A DNA stretch of 64,000 nucleotides from Oehlia diaphana (Eukaryota > Glomeromycota > Glomeromycetes > Glomerales > Glomeraceae): the NCBI GenBank assembly GCA_003833135.1, contig QZLH01000007.1, positions 59,613 through 123,612 on the forward strand, in the 5' to 3' direction. The translations under genes were made by a program, and so were the position numbers. The notes under the pieces were generated by a model, which worked only from the letters and a program-made list of their open reading frames with translations, was not told the DNA's origin and ran no database searches. Shown here one piece after another: positions 48,393 through 60,070 of this stretch (position 1 is the stretch's first letter; the number at the start of each line of letters is the position of its first letter).

Positions 48393-51300
48393 TTATTGAG
48401 TCGTTGTTGGCTCTGAAGCTGGCATACCTTCTAGTAAAAAAATTTATTTTGATCAGAGAAACGAATTAGATGATTTTTTTTTAAAAAAATTGGTAAAAAA
48501 TAATAATTACCCATCGGTGCAGCTTCAGGTTGTACATAATGCGGCTCCATCATCACAGGTCTCTGGCCCATCATCACGCCATTTGGTGGGACGTGTGGGA
48601 CCATGTCGTGTGGAAATCGCATCATTGGTGGCATTGCTATTAAAATAGATTAATTTCTATGAAATCTAGTGAAAACTATTTAATATTAATTAAATATTAA
48701 ACTTACCATGTGGATTCTGATATGGTTGGTACATTTGAGGATGCATAGTAGCTGGTACCATTGGCGTACGTCCGGGAGATGGATACCCTTGTGATCCGAA
48801 ATGTTCTATAAATAAATATCAATTATGTCAATTAATATTGATCGAAAATTCCAAAACAAATATGTATACATACGTGGCATCACTGAAGGAAGTTGTGCAC
48901 TAAACATAGCTGTTAACATAAATGGTTGAGACATTTTTAATTTAATATTGTAACGGACAAATACAATTTGATTTAAACTTACGGGGTGCACCAGTTGGAG
49001 GCATAGGAGCTGTAGTAAAAGGCATACCTGGGACAAACTGCTATCAGGTAATAACGAATTATTCATTAGTTATTAAAAAATACAATAATTTATTAATAAA
49101 TTTTGCCTAAACCCACCCCTGGTTGCATATATGGTATAGGCGCGCCTTGTTGCATTGGAATAGGTGGGACACTAACAAATTGTGCGTTTGGAGGGTAACG
49201 ATAGTGCCCAACAGGATATGCGAATCCGAAACCTTGGGCCACGGTACCTTGCGCATAAATATCTTCTTCGTAATTATTTGTGACAGCAAATTGATGCCTA
49301 AAAGGTTTACTGCCAAAGGGCCAGGTAGGCGCTATAATAAATCGAAATTTCAATAAATGTTATAACTAATAAAAAGCGCGACAAAATAGAATTTCGATCG
49401 AAAATTACACTTACTTATTGAACTAGGATTAGCTATTGGTTTACCTTTTTGGAAAGGAGTAAAGCCATCTTTGAGCGTAGCTGTATTCTTCTTTAACTGC
49501 CGATTAACGAAAAATGGAGACTATAATCATTATATCCAAATGTTAAGTAAATTAATTATATTATGTATAAAAAAATGCTCGTTAAAATATAATACATACA
49601 GATCCAGGAGATCTTTTATCCTGTGTATTGGGAGTAATCTACAATGAGAAAATAATAATAATAAATCATAATTACTCGACAAAATAAAACTAATAAATCT
49701 AATTAAGTAAAATAAACTTGATACGGTAAGTCGTACCGGTGTAAAACTTGCCGCATTAGGATTAGGTTTCCATTCATTCGCTTTCGCGTTGAGTTTAGAA
49801 GTTGCAGCAGATGTTCGACCAGGAAATTGTGGTGGAGCTTTGTCAGCTGCGGATACAGGTTTATCAGAAATTTTATCATTTGTTGATTTGGATTCTGTCG
49901 AATCTCCGTTCGATTTTTGTGATTTATCTTCTTCAATTTTAATTTCTGGTTTCATCTTTGGTTCCAAATTTTGAGTATGAATAACTCGATCTTTAGGTTT
50001 ACTATCCTTATCTTTGATTTTATCTTTATCTTTATCCTTTTCTTGTTGCTTTTCTTTCTCTTTCTCTTTATCCGATTTTTCTTTCTCCTTGTCTTTCTGC
50101 TTTTCTGAATCTTTATCTTTATCCTTTTCATTCAAAGCAGTTGCAGATTCAGCTGTAAGTTGTTGCTGTTTGGTTTTATCTTTCGTCATTATGGGAAGAA
50201 GATCTTGTGGTAATGGTAAATTAAGCTATAATAATTAACAAATAAAAAATTAAAAATCATCATGAAGAAGATGATGATTTTCTCTTTATTAAAAATTCAT
50301 TTAATAAACAAACCTTAAAAGTTTGACGCCATTTTCGTAATTCATCCACTTTTTCATCCATATCTTTTTTTTTTATAGCTTGCATTCTTTGTTGTAAACG
50401 TTCTTTCTCATTCGTAGCAAACTGTCGGAATGTCTTGACAATTTGATCTGAGAATTTTTTATTAAAATTCAATTAGCACAGAATCTTTTTAACTGATAAA
50501 AAAGTATATTCAAAAATACCTTCAATAGGTTTACCCTCAGCATCAACACCAGCTTTCTATGAATGAAAAGTCGATTTTATTAAATTACTTTCGTTTATAT
50601 TTGATATCGTTTATTTATAACTTACCCTCGGACCAGGGTTTGGCAACGCTGAACTTGAAGAAAATGGAGGTATTTTTTGAGTAGTAGCTGTTGCAGGTGG
50701 TGTTGTAGCAGTAGCAGTAGCAGTAGCAGTAGCAGTCGTTGTTGGAGGTTGTGTTTGTTTTGTGGGTTTAGTTTCTTCTGCAGATTTTAACTTAACTTCT
50801 TTAGCAGGTTCTTTAGTAGGCTCTGGTTTCTTGACAACAGGAGCACCATTCTGTAACTGCTGTTCTTGTATTTTTCGTAGGTGAGGCGGCGTATATTTGT
50901 TCGGATCTCGATTTCGAACAACTGCTCCGTATCTAACATAAATAAAGTCGGCATAAGAATAATACTCTATTATTTTAAATTATTACTATTTGATCATAAT
51001 TGTTACTCTAACCTTTCTTCCTCATCCATTTGGTTTTCTTCTAAAATATAGCCACGTTCCTCAAGCATGTGAACATTCGTTGTAGATGACTATTTTAATA
51101 AAAACGGGTTAAAATTTATTATGTAATTTCAAACCTCGAGGCGACAAATACCCTTGTAATCTCATTTGCTATAGCGATTGCCTGGCGTTCTCGTTCTTTA
51201 AAGTCAGCTCTAGATCGATCTAACTTTGTAGTATAAATTTCTTCGTTGAAATCTGTCTTTATACCAAACAATTGTTCATTTGCTGCAAATTGGTCCCAAG

Positions 51301-52466
51301 AAGCATTTCCTGATTCTGAATTTATATCATCCGTGCAAAGAAATTAAGGAATAATAAGTGATTCATACCAAAGCCGATTAATAAATAAATAAATAAGCGC
51401 AATTAGTAAAATAAGAAAGGATATTCTAAGCCCTTCATTAACTCTCCCGATTCATCTGGAGTCCATTTATGTAATTCACGTTCTCTTATCTCTGATCTAC
51501 CACTGATATCTGAATCAGTTCTAAAACCAGATCCTAATCCTGACCCTGTTATTATTATATGTATGCAATTAATTTATACATAGGTATATTTTAGATAGAC
51601 AAAAAAAAACTCAGTATTTTTCTCAAAAAAAAAAATAAAAATAAAAAGAAATAAAAAGAAATAAAAAAAAACGCTCAAAATACCTTCACGATCTCCGTCA
51701 AATGTGGTAAAATCAACACCGCATGCATGAATTTCCATCAAGTCTTTTGCCATTATTAGATATGTAGGTATAACACGGTTCTGTACGGTTTTTTCCTCTG
51801 CTTTTGTTAGCACTCTTCGGGCCATTTTTAATACAACACTTAATTCTCCCTTCGTACTAGCCGATTTGAATAGACCTTGATATTTTACTCCGCCCTTGAC
51901 CGTTACTACAACATTCATCCCCTAAATTATATTTAATAATAAAATAATAAAATAAACTTTAAAATACAAAAAAATACACAAAACAATTATTATAAAAAAA
52001 TTACAAAAAATAATTACGTACAACAAAATTTACGAGCAGGAACATTAGTCGATCATGCATATGCTCAACAGAAGCTTCGTCATGTAACGTTTGCTCGACG
52101 GGTTTAGCGTTATTTGATATTGGAGTGTTGTTATGATGATGATTATTACTAACAGGCGGCTGTGCTTGTGGAGAAATAGGTTGATTTCTCTGTGGCATAT
52201 TAACAGGGTGTTGATTATTATTATTATTACTATTATTATTATTACTATTATTATTATTATTATTCCATTTTTTGGTATTTCGGTTGTTATGACTAAAAAG
52301 AAATAGGTTTATGACATTAAATTTTTATATACTTTTACTGCGCGTAAGATCATTAAAAGTAAACGTAAAGAATATAGACTTTTAACAGAATTTACCTTTG
52401 ATTTGAGTTTGTGAAGGATTGATAACCGTTGTCTTGTCTTCGTTTTGGTCGAACGGCAGAAGACAT
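48393..52466 (-). CDS. PBP1: Ataxin-2/Pbp1 homologue (Lsm, LsmAD, PAM2)
   Basis: RNA-associated stress-granule and translation regulator that binds poly(A)-binding protein. Eighteen exons, beginning 52466-52396, 52292-52022, 51921-51684, 51545-51425, 51332-51152, 51089-51013, 50932-50626, 50556-50520, 50447-50314, 50225-49737 and ending 48430-48393; frames join to about 880 residues. A poly-Asn tract (residues about 30-48) precedes the Lsm domain (VGMNVVVTVKGGVKYQGLFK). LsmAD follows, with FRTDSDISGRSEI, a SWDQFAANEQLFGIKTDFNE block and YTTKLDRS. PAM2 is LNAKANEWKPNPNAASFTP (about 624-642), whose Trp replaces the usual Phe. A Lys/Asp/Glu charged stretch precedes it, and a Pro/Met/Gln-rich tail ends the protein. 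A Thr-Ala run (about 10 alternations) is coded by a GCAGTA tandem. Intron 51424-51333 has U12-type AT-AC signals. Identification is very secure. Confidence 0.95.
51333..51424 (-). other. U12-type AT-AC intron in ataxin-2 gene
   Basis: A 92-nt intron in phase 2. On the minus strand the 5' end reads ATATCCTTTC, an exact U12 5' splice consensus. TTCCTTAAT, the U12 branch-site consensus, ends about 10 nt before the 3' end, which is GCAC, an AC terminus. Splicing here joins ELMKGLE to DDINSESGNASWDQF in frame across the LsmAD region. No GT donor is available nearby. It has no polypyrimidine requirement and needs U11/U12 and U4atac/U6atac. Confidence 0.9.
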
Positions 52467-53852
52467 TTTTGTGTTGATTTGCTACTAAAAGTATTTTAAG
52501 GAAACAAGTTAAAAAGTGATGAGTTTTGTAAAGAGATAAGTAAAAAATTTCGAAAACTATGCTAATCGAAAGGTAGATGGACTAAGCTTACTAGTATTGT
52601 AGGTATATAAAAAAAAAGAAACAAGATGTCGTTATGCAAATCAAGAAATAATTTCAAGATCTTTTTAAAGAAAGATATTTTGTTTATTCCAGACTGTTTG
52701 GGAAATTTAAGAAAGGATTATCGTTCAATTAAGTATAACGATAAAATCCCGATAAGATTTTAAAGTTGAGATTCTTTTTTTTGTAAAAGCGCTTTTAAAA
52801 TTTAGGGAAGCAGAGGATAAAAGGGGTTAAACTTTGAGGCTTTTTTTTTGTTATGATAATGGATATGCTTTTTTTTATCACACGTACTACATAAATTAAT
52901 ATGTAAATCAGATGATAATGTGCAATTATAAAATCGTGAAAATTTTTTTTTTTTTTTTTTGAAAAAAAAAGCATACTTCCTTAAGATCTAAAACCACGGA
53001 GAAATTAATTTCTCGGATTTTTTTTTTTTTAAAAAAAAAATTGTCATTAATTGGTTTGGTTCGAGTCATAAGTATGCTATATTAATAATATAAAAGATGA
53101 CTTTGTGGGGAGTATTTCCTTGTAAAGAGTTTATCATTCTTTAGTATTGTTGGAACTTGAAAAAATGGTATTTTCAATTTAGATATTGACATATACCAAT
53201 TTATCAAGTATCCAAACATCTTCTTCCACTTGAGAAAACCTTTTGAAATTCTATTTAACAGTAATTATCTGTTATTATATGTAAAATTAGGGAATGATCT
53301 AGCATACCCCCAAATAAAGGGTTTTCTTTAATTTTATTTCATTATGAATAATTTCATAATTTGGGGACAATTTTTTGTAAAATTTGTCACACTTTATTTT
53401 GGTTGTTAAATATAGGGGGGTTGGCTTAGGCTTTAAGGGCTTTGTTAATTATGCATCCTCAGGTGTTAATACCAACCCTAAAAAGAAAATGTGTTTATAT
53501 AAATATATTTAATTAATATCAGTTAAACATATTAGTTATATTCTTCATTTAAGTTACGTTGATATATTGAACTAAAAACTCGTTCTGTAAGAAAAACATT
53601 TTAAAGATCAAAGAATAAACAATTCGTTTTATGAATATTCTGTCAACGTGGGAATTGTTTTGTGAATATCTGCTGTTACACAGTTGATCAATTGTCGATC
53701 TGAAAGGAATCTTATTTAATCATCCAATAATCGCAATAGATGATAGATCAAAAAAATTTTTTTTTTTCATTTTCTTTATTGAGACACGAAAATTTTAAAA
53801 ATTTTAAAGAAAATAAAGAAAATAAATTATTAAATTATTATTCTAAGGAAAT
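52467..53852. other. Intergenic, divergent promoters of ataxin-2 and RRM genes
   Basis: Gene-free. It contains two strong self-complementary T-run/A-run tracts (about 52942-52970 and 53021-53041) and short G-rich bits near 53416. Both flanking genes start outward from here. No other feature was recognised. Confidence 0.5.
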
Positions 53853-54365
53853 ATGCATAAGTCAATGTTTGGGACAATAATTAGGTCATCTTCTATGACT
53901 TCAACTCGACCAGCTTTTACCATGTCTCCTCTTTTCACTAACCTTTCTTCAATTTTACGTCGAAGTTATGTTAGTAAAACGATATATGTTTCTAATATAC
54001 CTTGGAGTAGTAACGAACAAATTCTCAGAGATCTTGGTACAAAATATGGTGAAGTTTCTTCTGTTCGTTTACCCTTGGATATTGAAGGCAGGGTTCGTGG
54101 TTTTGGGTTTATCGAGTACGATAATGAGGAGTCTGCACAAAAAGCTATCGAAAATATTAATGGTTATGAACTTGAAGGTAGACAGTTACGTGCAGCAGAA
54201 GCTGCTGGTTCTCGGAATAATAGTGGTATTGGAAGAAACCGATTCGGCAGAGGTCGCGTTGGTCGTGCTGGTTTTGGCGGTGAATATGGCGGCCGTGGAT
54301 TTGGTGGTCGTGACAATTCAGAATGGCAAGATCGACGTCGAACACAATTCGGAGATGAACAGTAA
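53853..54365 (+). CDS. RRM/RGG RNA-binding protein, probably mitochondrial
   Basis: Single-RRM glycine-rich RNA-binding protein; likely role in organellar RNA metabolism (inference). One uninterrupted exon of 170 residues, unusual beside its intron-rich neighbours. The N-terminal 40 residues lack acidic residues and carry Arg and Ser/Thr (TIIRSSSMTSTRPAF, then ILRRSYVS), typical of a mitochondrial presequence. The RRM covers about residues 42-115, with RNP2 as IYVSNI and RNP1 as RGFGFIEY. A Gly/Arg tail (GRGRVGRAGFGGEYGGRGFG) follows and the protein ends WQDRRRTQFGDEQ. A second open frame over the same DNA (53968-54399) is an overlapping shadow. It resembles small mitochondrial glycine-rich RNA-binding proteins of plants in layout, which may be convergence. 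Confidence 0.8.
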   Translation: MHKSMFGTIIRSSSMTSTRPAFTMSPLFTNLSSILRRSYVSKTIYVSNIPWSSNEQILRDLGTKYGEVSSVRLPLDIEGRVRGFGFIEYDNEESAQKAIENINGYELEGRQLRAAEAAGSRNNSGIGRNRFGRGRVGRAGFGGEYGGRGFGGRDNSEWQDRRRTQFGDEQ

Positions 54366-54686
54366 TTTAGTACTATTTCTCATAACTCATGTAAGATAAT
54401 TAGTTATAATATTTAATAACTAATTTTCTATTTTCAATGTTCAAATATTGATATATAAAAATATATTTTATTTTATTTTTATTTTTTTTTTTAGGAAAAA
54501 AAAAAAATTCTATTGCAAATATAAATAATAGTGTGCAAAGAATCTGATTTTAAAACTAAATTTTTTTTACATTTAAAATGAATGATGATGCATTAAATCT
54601 ATATGAAGTATAAACTAGAATGAGCTTTTATTTTTTTATAATTTAAATTATCATAAATAAGTTATTTAATAATAAATTTGCTTCTC
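54366..54686. other. Convergent 3' spacer
   Basis: AT-rich 3' flanks of the RRM and dymeclin genes; nothing else was recognised. Confidence 0.5.
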
Positions 54687-57600
54687 CTATACGGCTTGCA
54701 CGGAAGAAGCTTCCATCTCTTCATGCTAAAAATGATATAAAAGGATTAAATTAATAAAGTCATATCAGATAATTAACTATCAGATATTACTTACTATAAT
54801 ATAATCGTTTAAGATATGTGTTTTGTTTTCATCCCAATAAATCCAAGTATGACGATATATTAAAGCCCACACGTATGGACAGAAGAATTCTTGTGATTCT
54901 AATTCTTCTTCATATTGGAATTTCAAATCAGGAAATTCCTATCATAGTGAATTTTTATAATTTAAAGGTTTAAAATAAGAATAATATTTAGAATTTTATT
55001 ATTTTATACGAACCTTAAGTCTGCCTGGCGGCCAAGTTCTTGCTGCAGTTTCTATTAATTCTGAAATCTCTTCCGCAGATGGAGATTTAAGATTTGCTTC
55101 TGATATTCGAGCGTGAAAATAACTAATTACCTATCGTAATTAATGATTAATTCAATTAAATATTCACCAAAAGCTATCAAAAAAATACTTTTCCTACATT
55201 ATCAATATTAGCAATTAGTTCTGCAAATCGAGGGTGCAATTGAAAATGGGTAAACAAATCCTTTTTATGCAACAGAGAGTATATTAATTCCGGGTTAGAA
55301 TTTAGCCTTCGGATCAACACAGAATTGATTATTTCCAAGACTAGACAGACAAGGTCACCGTAAATTGCGACAGCATCGGACTTATGAATTGATATGTTGT
55401 AAAAAAGAAAGAGGTTATTTTACATATTGAATAATAAAATTTTCCGTGTTCTAATTACTTACATTTTCATCCTCACCCTGTTGCTGAGCTTTTTCTCGTA
55501 ATTTTTGATACCGTTTAGCCACGATATCAAACAAGCTTTTAAAGGGAACGATGATTTTTTTAATATATCAATATTATTGTTCAATTTAAACTTTGAAATG
55601 TTTACGTTACAAGGACAATGATAATATTACATACTTAACGAGCCTTTGCGCAACATAAGGATGTATATCTTGAATGCTATTCCCCAAGTTAGCCATAGTT
55701 GCTAAACAATTGTTGTGAAAGTACACATCCTTTATAAAAAGAGATTGATATTAAAATCAATGATTTTTTCCAAAATATGGAAAATAAAATTCATTACCCG
55801 ATGCGAACTGAGATTGAACTGTATAACCCTTATAAGAACCAAATATGTTAAACCTCCTAATGATACGGATTTTAACAATCTTTCTGTGAACCATGGCTGA
55901 TAAGATATTGACTAAAGAAAATTTTTTAAAAATTAAGGAAATAATATTTCTTATTCTTTAATTTTTAATTAACCATCTCCGGTACGAAAATTATAACTTC
56001 GAAATAATATCCAAAGTGGTATAGAACATTCTTAATTGTATTTAACCGAAATTATTTTTTTACATGAGACTTCTATTATATCCAAAAAATATATTATATT
56101 AAATAATCGTATTTTTATCTTATGATAAATTCAATCAATCAAAAACTCATCCAAGCTGTTTCTCCGCGCACATATTATACAAAATATAATACATAAAGTA
56201 TTCTAATCCATAATAGTTGTTAAAAAAAATATCAACAAATTTTTGGTTGGTTAGGTAAAATTTCCGATGACATTACTTTGTTAAATTTGTTACACGCTTA
56301 TGAATAATATCTTAAAGGATACGATTTTTTGAATGTTTTCATTAAAAACTTCATCCTGACTAAATAGCAAAAGAATTGTAAGCAGAATATACATCTGTGA
56401 ATAATTTGTTCTGCCTTCGATTCCATCATAAAGTAATCTTAAAATTTGTAGTAACTAATTAATAAAAAGAGGAGTAAGCAAAGGAATAAAATATAATTGT
56501 TACAGGAATGCAATAAATAACAAAATGAATACAAACAAGAATTTCGGGGTCTAAACGTGATAAAACGTAAACCCTAAACTCTTCGTTTTCGATCATTAGC
56601 AAATATAATAATAAGCAAATCTCTTCATTTGGCAACTGACTACCATGGAAAAGATTCATTTCATTTTTTAAAAAAAAATATGTGGATATATTTTAAATCA
56701 GTGCTAATGCAATAAAATTAGACTATCACATAAATAACTCACCGACAAATCAGCTGATATAAAGCACGGAATGATATTGCCATATCACCCCCTCCCATTC
56801 CTAGAAGTAAAAAGATATTTCAGTTAGAAATTTTGTAGCAAAATAATAATGATTGTAACCTTCAAATTAAACTCAAAGGACCTTGTGCATCCTTTAAAGA
56901 CCGGATTCCTTCACGAAAACTTTTTGCTTTTTCATCTTGAGCTCGACACTGAACAGAAAGTAATAATAAAACAAGCAAACTTCTTTCTGATATTGGTGGA
57001 GGATCGAACGGTAAAGTTGCTGACGATCTACTAGGGAAAAGATAGGAATAGGCATTATACACAACGCCTGTCATGTGACGTAAAATGTTGTGCCAGCAAA
57101 ATTAAAAATAGAACTATTCTATTTGCTGGATTTAAAAGAAATAAAATGAACTTTTATTAAACAATTCATACTTGTGGACGCTGGTGGAGACGGCTTTTGT
57201 TCAATAAAATTCGTCACTAATCTTTTAGTTAAGCTATTAACAAAATCACTGGATATGCAATATGAATTAACATAAATTCTGTATATATAAAATTCAAATA
57301 TTCATAAATAATCTTACCCAAAATTAGTTAATAAAATATTTAGAAAATAATTGTTTTCTAATTGGCTTGCATTTGGTTGATGTATTTGTGTTGAAAGTAA
57401 AACCAATAGAATGTTTAAACATTCTTGATAATATTCATATGTTGAACCATTTAAACTAATAAGTGTAAAATAAAATTAAAATTAAACCTATAATTTCTTT
57501 ATTTAATAATAAATTAAAAGAATTTTCGTACATTGGATCCAACTTTAAAATAACTTTCAATAACCCATCCATAAGTTGTTCAGCTTTAGTTCTAGTATCT

Positions 57601-58886
57601 TGAATAACTTCTGGGTCAATTATAAGTTTTTTGGGATTGAGATCAATTTGAACACGACTATTTTCATCAATCTTAGACTCAACTCCATTAAATTTCGGTG
57701 TGTCTGCTAAAATGGTAAGATCCCCTATAAATTAATTACATATTAATTAATATTAATAAAATTAGAAAAAACTAGTACAATTTAATATTAATTGAATTCA
57801 ACTTATTCAAGTAATGCCAACCTTCAAATTGTTGATTGATTTCATCACGCGATAAATTTCCAATAAAATGTTTTGAAAAGACTCTCACTAGAAATAAGGA
57901 ATTGTATGCTTCTATTGGAATTTCTCTAAATGAACATAAAAGAACATTTTTAAATATTTATAAAAATTAAGATTTTAAAGAATCGCGTCAATTACCCGTG
58001 AATTTCGGAATCTATTACGCGACGCATCTGACTCAATGTATGAAGGAGCAAAGTATTAAAATTTGCAGTTTTTTTATTGTTGCTGGCTAAAAGTGAAAAA
58101 ATAATTATGATTATCAATGGTTAATTGAAATATTAAGTATTAATTAAAATCCTTACCAAATTCAATTGCGAGGCTTACAGTAGCCATTTCGACATCATAT
58201 GCATCTTGACTACAAGTATCAATAGAACGCGTTTATTAGCTTTCATCCAGTGAAATAGATCGGAAGATAACAAACTGTTCATTTAAAACAATGCATCTAC
58301 AGGATGTTTTATTCCGTGTGAAAATTGCACTAGATTATACCTAAACAATATTCTGTCACTATGCTAAATTGCGTTAACAGAACTTTCGGCGGACTCACCC
58401 AGAATTCGTAGTCGGAAACTTTTCGCTACCCAACATTACTCCCCAGACCTCCGAATCGTAAGGTGAAATAGTTCTACTCGAACACAAAAACTTGAGTTGG
58501 TTATATTGCGTATTAGTAAAAAATTGTATTTCTGTTAAAGTTTTCCTTTGTATAAAGGCTCGTTGACTGCCAAGTATAAAATTACTAGTTCCAGGATAAG
58601 ATCTACGAGAAAAGTAAGGAGAAGTTAAGCCTGGACTAAAAGGAGATTGAATAGTACTTGTTGTAGGTGAACTAAGTCCAGTTTGAGGTGGAAGAAGAAA
58701 TTCAGAAAAATCGCTATTAGAAGTATCAAGACTTCGAGGAACTTTACGACTTTGATGAGTTGGAGAAAATGGCAGTGGAGAAATTTGTTGCGCGACCGAA
58801 AGAGATTGATTCAATGTCTGTGTTTGAGAGGTTTGATAAAGTGGAGGTGGCTGAGCAAGCGGTGCTGACTGTCGAGATTTCGGCAT
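54687..58886 (-). CDS. DYM: Dymeclin homologue (Golgi peripheral protein)
   Basis: Dymeclin is a cytosolic/Golgi-associated alpha-solenoid protein involved in Golgi organisation and secretion. Eighteen exons: 58886-58399, 58209-58157, 58086-57996, 57925-57822, 57724-57532, 57455-57318, 57248-57172, 57067-56882, 56800-56743, 56639-56537, 56454-56323, 55911-55798, 55729-55635, 55535-55463, 55380-55198, 55130-55014, 54938-54795, 54725-54687. Frames join to about 795 residues (human 669). Recognisable blocks are MAISFRALYQLICRQLPNEE, WFTERLLKSVSLGGLTYLVL, VYFHNNCLATMANLGNSIQD, LHKKDLFTHFQLHPRF, FPDLKFQYEEELESQEFFCP and YVWALIYRHTWIYW. An extra Ser/Pro-rich N-terminus of about 120 residues replaces the short myristoylated animal start. 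Intron 56322-55912 has U12-type GT-AG signals; the others are ordinary. The exon 8 acceptor was placed at 57068 because upstream choices meet stops. Confidence 0.92.
55912..56322 (-). other. U12-type GT-AG intron in dymeclin gene
   Basis: A 411-nt phase-0 intron. On the minus strand it begins GTATCCTTTAAG, the U12 5' splice consensus. TTCCTTAAT (55940-55932) is the U12 branch-site consensus, about 21 nt before the terminal AG. Removal joins NENIQKI to SISYQPWFTERLL in frame and restores the dymeclin alignment. It is the longest intron of this gene. Confidence 0.88.
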
Positions 58887-59079
58887 GCGGATCTCTCATG
58901 TGCCGGAAACGCCAGCGAAATTGAACAAAAGAATAAGATTCGGTTTACAGAAAAATATCAATGGAACATGTAATTAATTAAAAAGAAAAATGACCAATAA
59001 CAATCCAACAACGCAATTGCATTAAGTATCTCGTGAATTCACGTGAGTAATTTTACAATGACATAATTCTTGCATTAAA
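58887..59079. promoter_or_regulatory. Dymeclin upstream region
   Basis: About 190 bp between the dymeclin start codon and the end of the same-strand upstream gene; the dymeclin promoter must be here or inside that gene. TTCACGTGAG, an E-box-type CACGTG word, lies at 59038-59047. Confidence 0.4.
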
Positions 59080-60070
59080 TTATTTTTCTACAAGATTAAT
59101 TATTCCTCTCAATTTAACTATGTTTAGCTCATTTGATTTTATTTTTTCAAATATTTTTCTACGCAATTCCCTATGTATATAGATAATATCAGGTTAATTC
59201 ATATTTATCCAAAAAGTCATAAACTAATCAATTACCAATTATCTATGTCTTGATGTAAAAGCGTGTTTTCTGAAATATCTGCCATCTCATGAGTATTAAG
59301 TACTGGATCAATACAATCGTAATGCTCGATGGTTAAAGATACTATAAGAGAAAGTAAAAACAATCTTCAAAACAATATTCTGATAAGTAAACCAAGATAT
59401 GTAATATAAATAGCGTGATATACAATCCGAAATATAGAAGGATCCAATAAGTGAGTCATTAATTTTCTTTTCAACTACAGTTTTCACTAATAGTAATGTG
59501 TATTAGTCGCCTTTGCGCTAACTTCACATGATTACGTAAATATCATACATTCACAAACTCTTCTTTCTAAACGTTCAAGTTTCTCTTTCTTTTCCTGTAA
59601 TTCTAGATTCTTATGATCTTGCAATCTTTCAATAATTCGCTGAATCCATCTTAACAATTTCTCTTGACAATCTTCGATCTTTTTTTCGCAACTACCTCTT
59701 TAAAAAATAACGTTAACATAAATAAGTATAATCAAAGTTTAGTTAACCTTACCGAAGTTGTTTATATGAATTCCATGCTTCAAAAACTTTGTTATCAGCA
59801 TCACAAATAATTTCATTCAAGTTCGCAAGATGATTACTCAAACTAATAATTTTATTAATTGATAAATTTAATATGTGCGCAAGTGTTCTATATTTCACTT
59901 TTTTACCAATCTGTACGTACTCGTGGATCATAGCTCTATTTTCTCGTATAAGGTATTCGAATTCTTGTAGAACAATTTTGTTATTATCTTCTATTAATAC
60001 CACAAAATCTTTATTAATTCCCAAAAAAAAGAGAAAATAACACAAAAATGAAAATATTTCGACCTGTCAT
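59080..60070 (-). CDS. Uncharacterised helical protein
   Basis: I do not recognise this gene. Four consistent exon pieces exist on the minus strand: up to 60070 (5' end uncertain) to 59753, 59697-59549, 59341-59236 and 59170-59080, all with GT-AG borders. The first carries KDFVVLIEDNNKIVLQEFEY and LNLSINKIISLSNHLANLNE. The second has CEKKIEDCQEKLLRWIQRII, then ERLQDHKNLELQEKKEKLER, a likely coiled coil. The third is SLTIEHYDCIDPVLNTHEMA, and the last ends NIVKLRGIINLVEK. The ATG at 60070 is out of frame with the first piece, so either a small upstream intron or a different first exon is needed. Four cysteines and the helical pattern are visible; no membrane segment or catalytic motif is evident. 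Length is about 210 residues. Confidence 0.5.

Noticed and set aside
53968..54399. 143-codon overlapping frame in the RRM gene
   Set aside because: It is frame-shifted within a recognised RRM domain; its Val/Leu repeats mirror the Gly-rich tail.
55978..56045. Protein-like stretch inside the dymeclin intron (reads NVLYHFGYYFEVIIF on the minus strand)
   Set aside because: It has no fitting acceptor or phase. The exon at 55911 joins exon 11 in frame with the better dymeclin match, so this is intron sequence.
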